This document shows, piece by piece, positions 1-8,256 of a stretch of DNA of 64,000 nt. The notes beneath the pieces are model-generated. The model saw only the letters and a list, made by a program, of their open reading frames with translations. It was not told the DNA's origin and ran no database searches. The stretch comes from Claveliimonas ammoniilytica (GTDB taxonomy: Bacteria > Bacillota > Clostridia > Lachnospirales > Lachnospiraceae). The number at the start of each line of letters is the position of its first letter. The stretch's first letter is position 1. The stretch spans positions 124,001-188,000 of the forward strand of contig NZ_JAOQJV010000001.1 of assembly GCF_025567415.1 (NCBI RefSeq). The letters run 5' to 3'. Position numbers and translations under genes: made by a program.

Positions 1-1146
1 TTTAATGCAATTGCAGAATGTGGACTGGCAAATCTCAGTGAGGATTTTGTACCAGTCAGTGATGCTAAGGATGCGGATGGAATTCTGGTAAGAAGTGCAG
101 CACTTCACGAACTGGAATTTGGCAAGAACCTGAAGGTCATTGCGCGAGCAGGAGCCGGTGTGAATAATATTCCGCTGGATCGCTGCGCAGAAGAGGGAAT
201 CGTAGTGTTTAATACACCAGGAGCCAATGCGAATGGTGTAAAAGAACTGGTTATTGCAGGTATGCTTCTGGCATCCAGAGATATTTTGGGTGGCATTAAC
301 TGGGTACAGGAAAATGAAGAAGACGGTAATATTGCCAAAGATGCCGAGAAAGCAAAGAAAGCTTTTGCGGGCTGTGAGCTGGAAGGAAAGAAACTCGGTG
401 TAATCGGTCTTGGAGCCATCGGTGTGCTGGTAGCCAACGCAGCACAGCATCTGGGAATGGATGTGTATGGCTATGACCCTTATCTGTCAGTGGAATCTGC
501 ATGGAAGATTTCCAGAGGGATCCACCATGCAAGAACTGTGGATGAGATTTACAGTGAATGTGATTATATTACGATTCATGTACCGGCACTTGACAGTACA
601 AAGGGCATGATCGATGCAGATGCTATCAGTCTGATGAAAGATGGCGTGGTTGTACTGAACTTTGCCAGAGATGTGCTGGTGAACAGTGAGGCTGTGGTAG
701 ATGGATTGGTATCCGGTAAGATTAAGCATTACGTGACTGACTTCCCGACACCAGAGATCGCAGGTGTAAAGGGAGCTATTGTCATTCCGCATCTGGGAGC
801 TTCTACAGCAGAGGCAGAAGAAAATTGTGCGAAGATGGCGGTCAAAGAGATGCGTAATTATCTGGAATATGGTAATATTAAAAACTCTGTCAATTATCCA
901 AACTGCGATATGGGATACCCGGGAGATAACAAGAGAATTACACTTCTTCACCACAATATTCCGAATATGATCGGTCAGATCACAGGCGTTCTGGCAAAGG
1001 ATAATATGAATATTGCAGACATGTCCAATAAGAGCAAAGGCAGTTATGCATATACCATGATAGATGTGGATTCTGATATTCCGGAATCTGTGAAGAAGGA
1101 TCTGGAGGCAATTGATGGTATCCTTCGTGTACGTATTCTGAATTAG
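1..1146 (+). CDS. serA: D-3-phosphoglycerate dehydrogenase, 5'-truncated by window edge
   Basis: Oxidises 3-phosphoglycerate to 3-phosphohydroxypyruvate with NAD+, the first step of serine synthesis in the cytoplasm. The frame is open from base 1, so the start lies upstream. Alignment by eye with family N-termini suggests only about six residues are missing. Fragment residues 136-141 are the Rossmann GLGAIG loop. HLGAST near residue 264 carries the family's catalytic histidine. Residues from about 311 to the end (start RITLLHH, end RVRILN) form a C-terminal ACT domain, the usual serine-sensing module. The short form of about 387 residues with one ACT domain is common in Clostridia. The next gene has its own promoter, so this is probably the last gene of a serine operon. 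Identity is secure; feedback by serine is inferred from the domain. Confidence 0.95.
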   Translation, partial: FNAIAECGLANLSEDFVPVSDAKDADGILVRSAALHELEFGKNLKVIARAGAGVNNIPLDRCAEEGIVVFNTPGANANGVKELVIAGMLLASRDILGGINWVQENEEDGNIAKDAEKAKKAFAGCELEGKKLGVIGLGAIGVLVANAAQHLGMDVYGYDPYLSVESAWKISRGIHHARTVDEIYSECDYITIHVPALDSTKGMIDADAISLMKDGVVVLNFARDVLVNSEAVVDGLVSGKIKHYVTDFPTPEIAGVKGAIVIPHLGASTAEAEENCAKMAVKEMRNYLEYGNIKNSVNYPNCDMGYPGDNKRITLLHHNIPNMIGQITGVLAKDNMNIADMSNKSKGSYAYTMIDVDSDIPESVKKDLEAIDGILRVRILN

Positions 1147-1243
1147 TTTGTAATTATAATAAATGACGGTTTTACAGAATTGTTACGATTATTATGAATT
1201 AGTTAAGAAAGTAATACTTTAATTCTTAATTCTTGAAAAAACG

Positions 1244-1277
1244 ACACCCCTTTCTTGTGTACACGAGAGAGGGGTGT
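1244..1277. repeat. 34-bp near-perfect palindrome overlapping a promoter
   Basis: ACACCCC at 1244-1250 mirrors GGGGTGT at 1271-1277. The whole 34 bases self-pair with only two G-T wobbles and essentially no loop. It covers the -35 box and spacer of the promoter at 1255-1283, the classic place for an operator. On the minus strand the stem is followed by six T residues, so it could also terminate antisense transcription. On the + strand no T-tract follows, so it is a poor terminator for serA. Confidence 0.6.
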
Positions 1278-1283
1278 TATACT
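1255..1283 (+). promoter_or_regulatory. Probable vegetative promoter of the polysaccharide deacetylase gene
   Basis: TTGTGT (1255-1260), 17-base spacer, TATACT (1278-1283) with TGT just before it, which makes an extended -10. It is overlapped by the palindrome 1244-1277, so a repressor bound there would block it. Confidence 0.55.
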
Positions 1284-1321
1284 TTCGGTAGTGTGTGTAC
1301 AGAAGAATGAGGGGTTTACGG

Positions 1322-2773
1322 ATGAATAATGACAGACTCTCTAATAGAAAGAGACGGTTAAAACAAATACAACGCAGAAGACAGATACAAAGAATCATGG
1401 CTGCAGGAATCCTGTTTTTGATGGTAATAGGTGTATTTCAGGTAGTTCGTGCAGTAGGGAAAAGTCGTATTGCACAGATTACTTTACAGGCAGATAATCA
1501 GTCGATCATGCAGGATGAAAAAGTACCGACATTAACTGCATCAGCAAGCTGTGAGAGAAAGAAGGAAAAGAAAGTTCTGGATAAAGATAAAGGGTACACA
1601 GTAAAGGATCTGTTGAAGGAACTGAACAGCGGAAAAGATTATTCTATCGAGTGTGATGCAGACGGAACAAAGGAAGGAAAATTCCCGATTAAGCTTATTC
1701 TTTCTAAGGAATTGTCTAAGAAATTAAAGTCTGACTGGGATGGAAAAGCGAATATAGTTGTTACGAAAGGATATCTGACAGTTAAGAATAAAGTCGGCAA
1801 ATGGAAAGGCAACAAGTTTCAGAAGTACGATGGAAGTTATGTAGAGAATGATTTTGTAGTATCCAAAGGGAAAACTTATTATTTCGGCAGTGATAGGAAA
1901 AAAGTCAGCGGATGGCAGGAGATTAACGGTAAAAAGTACTTCTTCACAAAAAAAGGAGCAATGGAATCTTCTGCATGGAAGAAAGACGGAGATCATACAT
2001 ATTATCTTACCGAAAATGGCTCAGCGATGATGGGTTGGATGAAACTGGGAGACGATACTTATTATTTTGATGCAGACGGCATCATGCTTACCGGAAAGCA
2101 ACGGGTAGGTTCCGATAAATGTGTATTCGGAAAGGATGGCAAATTACAGTCTAAGGAAATGAAGATCGATCCGGATAAGCCAATGATGGCATTGACTTTT
2201 GACGATGGCCCGGGAGAGCGGACGCATGAGCTTCTGGATATGCTGGAGAAATACGATGCGCATGCGACATTCTTTATGCAGGGCATTCACGTGAGCAAAT
2301 ATGCTGATGATGTGGAGAGAATGAAGGAGATTGGCTGTGAGATCGGTAATCATTCTTATGATCATCCGCAGCTTACTGGAGAAGCAGATGGTGGAGCATC
2401 GCAGGTGGCAAAGACCAATGAGCTTCTGAAACAGGCATGTGGTCAGCCGGCTACGGTTCTCAGACCACCATATGGAGCAGTTAATGATCAGGTGAAAGCG
2501 GCAGTCGGTATGCCGATGATTCTGTGGAACATTGATACGCTTGACTGGAAGACCAAGGATACACAGAGCACGATTGACTGTGTATTGAATACAGCGGATG
2601 ATGGAGATATCATATTGATGCATGATATTCACAGTTCAACAGTAGATGCGGCTTTGCAGTTGATACCAAAGTTGATTGAGAATGGATATCAGCTTGTAAC
2701 AGTATCGGAAATGGCGGAAGCTCGTGACATTATACTTGAGAATGGAAAAGTGTATACAGATTTTAATAAATAG
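1322..2773 (+). CDS. Membrane-anchored polysaccharide deacetylase with cell-wall-binding repeats
   Basis: Predicted extracytoplasmic carbohydrate esterase of family CE4 (NodB fold), removing acetyl groups from peptidoglycan or another surface glycan. I chose the ATG at 1322 because GAGGGG sits about eight bases upstream; an in-frame GTG at 1295 has no such site. The protein is 483 aa. A very basic N-terminus is followed by one membrane segment (about 26-42). Residues of about 165-280 hold short aromatic/glycine repeats of the choline/glucan-binding type (motifs such as GWQEINGKKYFF and GWMKLGDDTYYF). The catalytic part has TFDDGPG (292-298, metal-binding Asp pair), HSYDHP (344-349), RPPYGA (381-386) and a late LMHD. 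All CE4 motifs are present, so it should be active. It is a single-gene unit. The exact glycan substrate cannot be read from sequence. Confidence 0.88.
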   Translation: MNNDRLSNRKRRLKQIQRRRQIQRIMAAGILFLMVIGVFQVVRAVGKSRIAQITLQADNQSIMQDEKVPTLTASASCERKKEKKVLDKDKGYTVKDLLKELNSGKDYSIECDADGTKEGKFPIKLILSKELSKKLKSDWDGKANIVVTKGYLTVKNKVGKWKGNKFQKYDGSYVENDFVVSKGKTYYFGSDRKKVSGWQEINGKKYFFTKKGAMESSAWKKDGDHTYYLTENGSAMMGWMKLGDDTYYFDADGIMLTGKQRVGSDKCVFGKDGKLQSKEMKIDPDKPMMALTFDDGPGERTHELLDMLEKYDAHATFFMQGIHVSKYADDVERMKEIGCEIGNHSYDHPQLTGEADGGASQVAKTNELLKQACGQPATVLRPPYGAVNDQVKAAVGMPMILWNIDTLDWKTKDTQSTIDCVLNTADDGDIILMHDIHSSTVDAALQLIPKLIENGYQLVTVSEMAEARDIILENGKVYTDFNK

Positions 2774-2813
2774 CAGGATATGATGTCTGAGTGCAGACGA
2801 TTATGCATGATAA

Positions 2814-2846
2814 AACGCCCGATCGGTGAATAACCGACCGGGCGTT
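2814..2846. terminator. Bidirectional terminator between deacetylase and prs
   Basis: AACGCCCG at 2814 pairs with CGGGCGTT ending at 2846, and the inner TCGGT pairs with ACCGA, with one mismatch. It lies between two convergent genes. On the minus strand the stem is followed by TTTTAT, which fits termination of prs. The + strand T-tract is weak. Confidence 0.7.
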
Positions 2847-2857
2847 AGTTCTTGGAA

Positions 2858-4030
2858 TTATTGATTTTTACGTTTTTCCAACAGTGCGTGAATCTTGTCT
2901 GTAGGATTCAGTACATTACTGATGGATTTGTCGTGATTCAGTGACTCAATGATCAGTGCGATGAATTTGCTCATGTCAGCGATAGCGAAGTAAGGTTTGT
3001 CATTTACCTCCGGTGGGAGATAGGTCAGGTTGGTGGTTACAACTTTATTGATATATCCTTTTTCATAATATTCGTCAAAGTGAGCGAATCCGTCTGTAAA
3101 GAGTCCGAAAGTAGTGCATACGAACACGCGTCCTGCGCCTCGCGCTTTTAACTGTTTGGCTACGTCCAGCATACTGTCGCCGGAAGAGATCATATCGTCA
3201 ATAACGATCAGATCTTTACCTTTCAGGTCAGAACCAAGGAACTCATGAGCAACGATCGGATTCTTGCCATTTACGATAGTAGAGTAATCACGGCGTTTAT
3301 AGAACATGCCCATGTCTACCCCAAGTACGTTGGACAGGTATACGGCACGGTGCATAGCTCCTTCATCCGGACTTACGATCATTAGATGGTCTTTGTCAAT
3401 GATCAGATCAGGTACTGCGCGGAGCAGAGCCTTCGTGAACTGATACTGTGGTGAAAAATTATCAAAGCCGATCAACGGAATTGAATTCTGTACACGGGGA
3501 TCGTGAGCATCAAAGGTAATGATATTCTCTACGCCCATATCTACCAGTTCCTGCATAGCCAGTGCACAGTCCAGTGATTCACGCTTGGTACGCTTGTGCT
3601 GGCGGCTTTCATACAGGAACGGCATAATAACAGAGACACGGTGAGCTTTTCCCTGAGCTGCTGAGATGATACGCTTCAGATCCTGATAGTGATCGTCTGG
3701 TGACATGTGATTCTGAAAACCGTTAACCGTATAGGTCAGATTGTAATTGCACACATCTACCATTAAGAACAGATCAGAACCACGGATGGATTCGCCGATA
3801 TAACCTTTAGCCTCGCCGCTTCCAAAACGTGGGCATTTGCAGTCAATCAGGAAATTGTCGGAATGATAATTGGCAAAAAGAGGAGAATTCAGGATCTCTG
3901 TCTGTGCCTCCTTACGGAAATTAACAATATGATTGTTTACTTTTTCTCCCAGTCCTTTGCAGCTTTCCAGTGCAGCAATCTTAAGTGGAGCTACAGGTAA
4001 AGACTGCTCAAGATATTTGATATTTGTCAT
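2858..4030 (-). CDS. prs: Ribose-phosphate pyrophosphokinase (PRPP synthetase), long divergent form
   Basis: Makes 5-phosphoribosyl-1-pyrophosphate from ribose-5-phosphate and ATP, feeding purine, pyrimidine, histidine, tryptophan and NAD synthesis. The 390-aa length exceeds the usual 310-320 because of about 60-70 extra N-terminal residues. FDAHDPRVQN is the family's FDLH-type motif. MFYKRRDYS carries the catalytic-loop Lys/Arg. The ribose-phosphate loop reads VIDDMISSGDS, where the canonical bacterial enzyme has DDMIDTAGT. AGGAG lies about 10 bases before the ATG. It is transcribed alone, divergently from der. The family is clear, but the altered loop and the extension mark a separate subgroup and leave kinetics or phosphate donor open. 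Confidence 0.88.
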   Translation of the reverse strand: MTNIKYLEQSLPVAPLKIAALESCKGLGEKVNNHIVNFRKEAQTEILNSPLFANYHSDNFLIDCKCPRFGSGEAKGYIGESIRGSDLFLMVDVCNYNLTYTVNGFQNHMSPDDHYQDLKRIISAAQGKAHRVSVIMPFLYESRQHKRTKRESLDCALAMQELVDMGVENIITFDAHDPRVQNSIPLIGFDNFSPQYQFTKALLRAVPDLIIDKDHLMIVSPDEGAMHRAVYLSNVLGVDMGMFYKRRDYSTIVNGKNPIVAHEFLGSDLKGKDLIVIDDMISSGDSMLDVAKQLKARGAGRVFVCTTFGLFTDGFAHFDEYYEKGYINKVVTTNLTYLPPEVNDKPYFAIADMSKFIALIIESLNHDKSISNVLNPTDKIHALLEKRKNQ

Positions 4031-4074
4031 TTGTGTCTCCTAACATTTGATAAGTTTATAGTGCCTACATATTA

Positions 4075-4104
4075 CTTATATCACTTTTCTTATAAAAAGG
4101 TCAA
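4075..4104 (-). promoter_or_regulatory. Promoter of prs
   Basis: Read on the minus strand: TTGACC (4104-4099), 18-base spacer, TATAAG (4080-4075), about 45 bases before the prs start. Its -35 region abuts the der promoter, so the divergent genes share the interval. Confidence 0.55.
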
Positions 4105-4121
4105 CCAATTCTGAAGAAATG

Positions 4122-4130
4122 TGTTATAAT
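4122..4130 (+). promoter_or_regulatory. Extended -10 promoter of der-plsY-gpsA
   Basis: TGT followed directly by TATAAT at 4125-4130, about 35 bases before the der start. The -35 region (TCAACC around 4101) is poor, as is usual with an extended -10. Confidence 0.55.
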
Positions 4131-4164
4131 GAGCGATAGCTAAATTGATTTAGAGGAGGAAGTT

Positions 4165-5493
4165 ATGGGAAAACCAGTAGTAGCCATCGTTGGAAGACCG
4201 AATGTAGGTAAGTCTACATTGTTCAATGTACTGGCAGGAGAGATGATTTCAATCGTGAAAGATACTCCGGGTGTTACAAGAGACCGCATCTATGCGGACG
4301 TGAACTGGCTGGACCGGGATTTTACACTGATAGATACCGGCGGTATTGAACCGGAGAGTAAAGATATTATTATTTCGCAGATGAGGGAGCAGGCACAGAT
4401 TGCCATTGACACAGCAGATGTGATCGTTTTTATCACTGATGTGCGTCAGGGTCTGATCGATGCGGATTTTAAGGTGGCAGATCTTCTTCGCCGTTCCGGT
4501 AAGCCGGTCGTGCTGACGGTTAATAAAGTAGATAACTTTGACAAGTTCATGCCGGATGTATACGAGTTCTATAATCTGGGGATCGGGGATCCCGTGCCGA
4601 TTTCTGCATCTTCAAGACTGGGTCTGGGAGATTTTCTGGATGAAGTGGTTGCACATTTTCCAGAGCATACAGGTGAGGAAGAAGAGGATGAGCGCCCACG
4701 TGTAGCCATCGTAGGTAAGCCTAACGTAGGCAAGTCTTCGATCGTGAACCGCCTGGTCGGCAAGCAGCGTGTGATCGTGTCCAATGTGGCAGGAACCACT
4801 CGTGATGCCATTGACACTGAGATTGTGCATAATGGCAAGGAATATGTGTTCATTGATACCGCAGGACTTCGCAGAAAAAATAAGATCAAAGAAGAACTGG
4901 AGCGGTACAGTATCATCCGTACCGTAACAGCGGTAGAGCGTGCCGATGTGGTGCTGGTAGTGATTGACGCTACAGAGGGTGTAACAGAACAGGATGCCAA
5001 GATTGCAGGTATTGCACATGAGCGTGGCAAGGGTATTATCATTGTGGTTAACAAGTGGGATGCCATTGAGAAAAATGACAAGACCATGCGTGAATATGAG
5101 AGTAAGATCCGTCAGGTGCTGTCATTTATTCCTTATGCAGAGATTATGTATGTATCTGCTGAGACCGGACAGCGGTTGCCGAAGATGTTCGATGTAATCG
5201 ATATGGTAATAGAGAATCAGACACTTCGCATCGCAACAGGAGTATTGAATGAGATCATGACAGAAGCGGTAGCGATGCAGCAACCGCCGTCAGATAAGGG
5301 TAAGAGATTGAAGCTCTACTATATTACACAGGTAGCGATCAAGCCGCCGACATTTGTAATATTTGTGAACGACAAAGAACTGATGCATTTCTCCTATACC
5401 AGATATCTGGAGAACCGGATCAGAGAAGCATTTGGTTTCCGTGGAACTGCACTGAAATTCTTTATCCGCGAGAGAAAGGAGAAAGATCAGTAA
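4165..5493 (+). CDS. der: Ribosome-assembly GTPase Der (EngA)
   Basis: Essential double GTPase that helps mature the 50S ribosomal subunit. It has two tandem G domains. The first has P-loop GRPNVGKST at 10-18, DTGG and NKVD. The second has GKPNVGKSS at 184-192, DTAG and NKWD. A C-terminal KH-like domain starts near residue 355 and ends in a basic tail. The 442-aa length matches the family. GAGGAGG stands eight bases before the ATG. plsY begins two bases after its stop codon and gpsA follows, so this is a three-gene operon of ribosome assembly and phospholipid-precursor genes, an order common in Firmicutes. Confidence 0.97.
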   Translation: MGKPVVAIVGRPNVGKSTLFNVLAGEMISIVKDTPGVTRDRIYADVNWLDRDFTLIDTGGIEPESKDIIISQMREQAQIAIDTADVIVFITDVRQGLIDADFKVADLLRRSGKPVVLTVNKVDNFDKFMPDVYEFYNLGIGDPVPISASSRLGLGDFLDEVVAHFPEHTGEEEEDERPRVAIVGKPNVGKSSIVNRLVGKQRVIVSNVAGTTRDAIDTEIVHNGKEYVFIDTAGLRRKNKIKEELERYSIIRTVTAVERADVVLVVIDATEGVTEQDAKIAGIAHERGKGIIIVVNKWDAIEKNDKTMREYESKIRQVLSFIPYAEIMYVSAETGQRLPKMFDVIDMVIENQTLRIATGVLNEIMTEAVAMQQPPSDKGKRLKLYYITQVAIKPPTFVIFVNDKELMHFSYTRYLENRIREAFGFRGTALKFFIRERKEKDQ

Positions 5494-5495
5494 CT

Positions 5496-6140
5496 ATGGA
5501 ACGATTGATATGTTTGGTGATCGGATATGCGTTTGGTCTGATCCAGACCGGATATCTCTATGGCAAAAGCCAGCATCTGGATATCCGCAAATATGGAAGC
5601 GGTAATGCAGGAACGACGAATGTTCTGAGGACACTTGGCTGGAAAGCCGGAGTGATTACATTCTTGGGAGACTCGTTCAAATGTATCATTGCAGTAGTGT
5701 TAGTCCACTTGATTTTTGGAAAGACACATGCAGATATCATACAGGTACTTGCTATGTATACCGGTATGGGAGTCGTACTGGGTCACAATTATCCATTTTA
5801 TATGAATTTTAGAGGAGGAAAAGGGATTGCAGTTACAGCAGGGCTGATTGCCAGTACGACCAATTGGTGGATCACATTGATCTGTGTAGCAGCTTTCCTA
5901 GGAGTAACAATATGCACAAAATATGTGTCTGCCGGATCACTTACACTTGTTGTGACCTACATGATCTGTGTAATCGTGTATGGACAGATGGGTGGATATC
6001 ATGTGACTGGCGGACATCTCTATGAGATCTATGGGATTGCCGTATTGTTAGTGATTTCTGCATTCTATAAGCATAAGGCGAATATTGTCCGTCTGATGAA
6101 TGGTACGGAGAATAAATTATCAGTAGGTAAGAAATCATAA
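5496..6140 (+). CDS. plsY: Glycerol-3-phosphate acyltransferase PlsY
   Basis: Integral membrane enzyme that transfers the acyl group from acyl-phosphate to sn-glycerol-3-phosphate, the first committed step of phospholipid synthesis. The 214-aa protein is highly hydrophobic with about five membrane segments. It carries the family's signature loops: GSGNAGTTNVLR near residues 35-46, and GHNYPFYMNFRGGKGIA near 96-112. It lies two bases behind der and 31 bases ahead of gpsA, whose product makes its substrate. Confidence 0.96.
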   Translation: MERLICLVIGYAFGLIQTGYLYGKSQHLDIRKYGSGNAGTTNVLRTLGWKAGVITFLGDSFKCIIAVVLVHLIFGKTHADIIQVLAMYTGMGVVLGHNYPFYMNFRGGKGIAVTAGLIASTTNWWITLICVAAFLGVTICTKYVSAGSLTLVVTYMICVIVYGQMGGYHVTGGHLYEIYGIAVLLVISAFYKHKANIVRLMNGTENKLSVGKKS

Positions 6141-6171
6141 TCTGGAGTATGATCTGATAAGGAGGTATAAG

Positions 6172-7182
6172 ATGGCAAATATCGGAGTAATCGGAGCAGG
6201 AAGTTGGGGAACTGCACTGGCATTGCTTCTGGATAAGAATGGGCATGCAGTGACAGAATGGTCGCACAGACCGGAGGAAGCGGAAGAGCTAAGCAGAACC
6301 AGAGAACATAAGTCAAAGCTTCCGGGAGTGAAGCTACCGGAGACGATGAGATTTACCGGAGATTTGGAAGAAGCAGTTACAGGTAAAGAGGTGCTGATCA
6401 TGGCGGTGCCGTCTACAGCGGTACGAAGCACAGCTGCTAAGATCAGACCGTACCTTACCAAAGGACAGATTGTTGTAGATGTGGCGAAAGGTATTGAAGA
6501 GAATACACTGATGACTTTGAGCCAGCAGATTGAAGAGGAATTACCGGATGCGGATGTGGCAGTTCTTTCAGGACCAAGCCATGCAGAAGAAGTAGGAAGA
6601 GGACTTCCGACCAGCGTGGTAGTGGGTGCGAAGACACGTGAGACTGCGGAATATCTGCAGGGATTATTTATGAATGAAGTCTTTCGTGTGTATACAAGCC
6701 CGGATATGCTTGGCATGGAGCTTGGTGGATCATTGAAGAATGTGATTGCATTGGCTGCCGGTATTGCGGACGGACTTGGATATGGGGACAATGCGAAAGC
6801 TGCGCTGATCACCAGAGGAATTCATGAGATATCCAGACTGGGTGTTGAGATGGGCGGAGCAATCGAGAGCTTTACCGGTCTTACCGGTGTGGGTGATCTG
6901 ATTGTAACCTGTGCCAGCGTGCACAGCCGTAATCGCAAAGCCGGATACCTGATCGGACAGGGCAGAACCATGCAGGAAGCTATGGACGAAGTCAAGATGG
7001 TGGTGGAAGGTGTTTTTTCTACCAAGGCAGCAGTTAAGCTTGGTAAGAAATATGGCGTGGATATGCCGATTGTAGAACAGGTCAATGCAGTTCTTTTTGA
7101 AGGAAAAGATGCAGCAGAGGCTGTGAATGATCTGATGATGCGAAGCGGCAAACCGGAGCATACAGCGAAGCCGTGGAGCTAA
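6172..7182 (+). CDS. gpsA: NAD(P)+-dependent glycerol-3-phosphate dehydrogenase
   Basis: Reduces dihydroxyacetone phosphate to sn-glycerol-3-phosphate for phospholipid head-group synthesis, directly supplying PlsY encoded just upstream. The N-terminus is a dinucleotide-binding GAGSWGTAL (8-16). The substrate region LGGSLKNVIALAAG contains the catalytic lysine, and GLTGVGDLIVTC follows. The length of 336 aa is normal. AAGGAGG precedes the ATG by six bases. A strong hairpin at 7222-7247 ends the operon. Confidence 0.97.
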   Translation: MANIGVIGAGSWGTALALLLDKNGHAVTEWSHRPEEAEELSRTREHKSKLPGVKLPETMRFTGDLEEAVTGKEVLIMAVPSTAVRSTAAKIRPYLTKGQIVVDVAKGIEENTLMTLSQQIEEELPDADVAVLSGPSHAEEVGRGLPTSVVVGAKTRETAEYLQGLFMNEVFRVYTSPDMLGMELGGSLKNVIALAAGIADGLGYGDNAKAALITRGIHEISRLGVEMGGAIESFTGLTGVGDLIVTCASVHSRNRKAGYLIGQGRTMQEAMDEVKMVVEGVFSTKAAVKLGKKYGVDMPIVEQVNAVLFEGKDAAEAVNDLMMRSGKPEHTAKPWS

Positions 7183-7221
7183 CGGACTGGCTATAGTATA
7201 AAATAAGAATAATTTAGGAAG

Positions 7222-7247
7222 GCGTCGGGATGATCCCGGCGCTTTTT
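7222..7247 (+). terminator. Rho-independent terminator of der-plsY-gpsA
   Basis: GCGTCGGG (7222-7229) pairs with CCCGGCGC (7235-7242) around a five-base loop, followed by TTTTT. It separates the vegetative operon from the sporulation promoter starting five bases later. Confidence 0.85.
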
Positions 7248-7251
7248 CTAT

Positions 7252-7280
7252 GCATATTTTCCAGTGTGTCCCAATATAAT
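7252..7280 (+). promoter_or_regulatory. Sigma-E-type promoter of the spoIIIA operon
   Basis: GCATATT (7252-7258), exactly 14 bases, then AATATAAT (7273-7280). The -35 box equals the Bacillus sigma-E consensus KMATATT. The -10 matches CATACAAT at six of eight positions, and the spacing is canonical. In B. subtilis the spoIIIA operon is sigma-E driven in the mother cell, so motif and context agree. Confidence 0.75.
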
Positions 7281-7301
7281 GGGGTAAAGAGGTGGACAAA
7301 G

Positions 7302-8234
7302 GTGAATAACAAGACAAATAATCTGGAAAGTATATGGAAAATCTTGCCGCTGCGAATCAGAGATCCGTTATCTGCACAGATATCGGATGAGGATGTTTTG
7401 CAGGAGATCAGGCTTCGGGCAGGTCAGAAAGTATTATTTTATTGTGACGGACAGGAGCATACGCTTAAAACGAAGGAGAACTGTATGATAACGCCGGAGG
7501 AGGTACAGGAGACGATTCAGTATGCGACAGGCTATTCTCTGTATGCGTATGAACAGGAACTGAAGCAGGGATATATTACCATTGAAGGGGGTCATCGGAT
7601 CGGGATTGCCGGACAGGTCATAATGGAACAGAATGGCGTACGTAATTTCCGATATATTTCATCGGTGAATATCCGTGTTGCACACCAGGTCAGAGGCTGT
7701 GCGGATGCTGTGATGCCATATCTGACGAGTCAGGGTAATGTATACAACACACTGATCATTGCACCGCCCGGATGTGGCAAGACGACTCTTCTCAGAGACA
7801 TGATCCGACAGATTGCGAATGGATGTGACCATTTAAAAGGAAAGACAGTTGGGGTGGTGGATGAACGGTCAGAGCTTGGAGGGTGTTATCTTGGAATCAG
7901 ACAGAATGATCTTGGAGTCCGAACAGATCTTCTGGATGCATGCCCGAAAGCAGATGGTATGTTGATGCTGATCCGGAGTATGGGACCAGAGGTGATCGCG
8001 GTGGATGAGATTGGAAGCGAAGAAGAAGTTGGGATTCTTCGCTATGCCATGCACTGTGGCTGCAGAACGCTTGCAACAGTACATGGAGAGAGTTATCAGG
8101 AGATTCGAGACAAACCATTATTTGAAGAATTCTTTCGGCTGAGGTTGTTTGAACGATATATTGTGCTTTGCCGTGGAGAACGGATCGGACAGCTGGAGGG
8201 AGTCTACGATCATCAGGGAACAAAAATATGTTGA
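7302..8234 (+). CDS. spoIIIAA: Stage III sporulation protein AA, secretion-type ATPase
   Basis: Cytoplasmic ATPase related to type II/IV secretion motors. In the mother cell it powers the SpoIIIA-SpoIIQ channel into the forespore. I start at the GTG at 7302, with AGAGGTGG seven bases upstream, giving 310 aa, close to the family's 307. A longer frame beginning at 7230 would run through the promoter and terminator. Walker A is APPGCGKTT (154-162), followed by the VDERSE motif and VIAVDEIGS as Walker B. It is the first of eight consecutive spoIIIA genes in standard order. Confidence 0.95.
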   Translation: MNNKTNNLESIWKILPLRIRDPLSAQISDEDVLQEIRLRAGQKVLFYCDGQEHTLKTKENCMITPEEVQETIQYATGYSLYAYEQELKQGYITIEGGHRIGIAGQVIMEQNGVRNFRYISSVNIRVAHQVRGCADAVMPYLTSQGNVYNTLIIAPPGCGKTTLLRDMIRQIANGCDHLKGKTVGVVDERSELGGCYLGIRQNDLGVRTDLLDACPKADGMLMLIRSMGPEVIAVDEIGSEEEVGILRYAMHCGCRTLATVHGESYQEIRDKPLFEEFFRLRLFERYIVLCRGERIGQLEGVYDHQGTKIC

Positions 8235-8256
8235 AGTCTGTAGAAAGAGTGATGCT

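Noticed and set aside
6135..6812. Minus-strand open frame of 225 codons over gpsA
   Set aside because: It is antisense to a full-length conserved gene. It is Ser/Pro/Ala rich with no recognisable domain.
7230..7301. Earlier start of spoIIIAA at 7230
   Set aside because: It lies inside the gpsA terminator and covers the sigma-E promoter. The GTG at 7302 has a proper site and gives family length.
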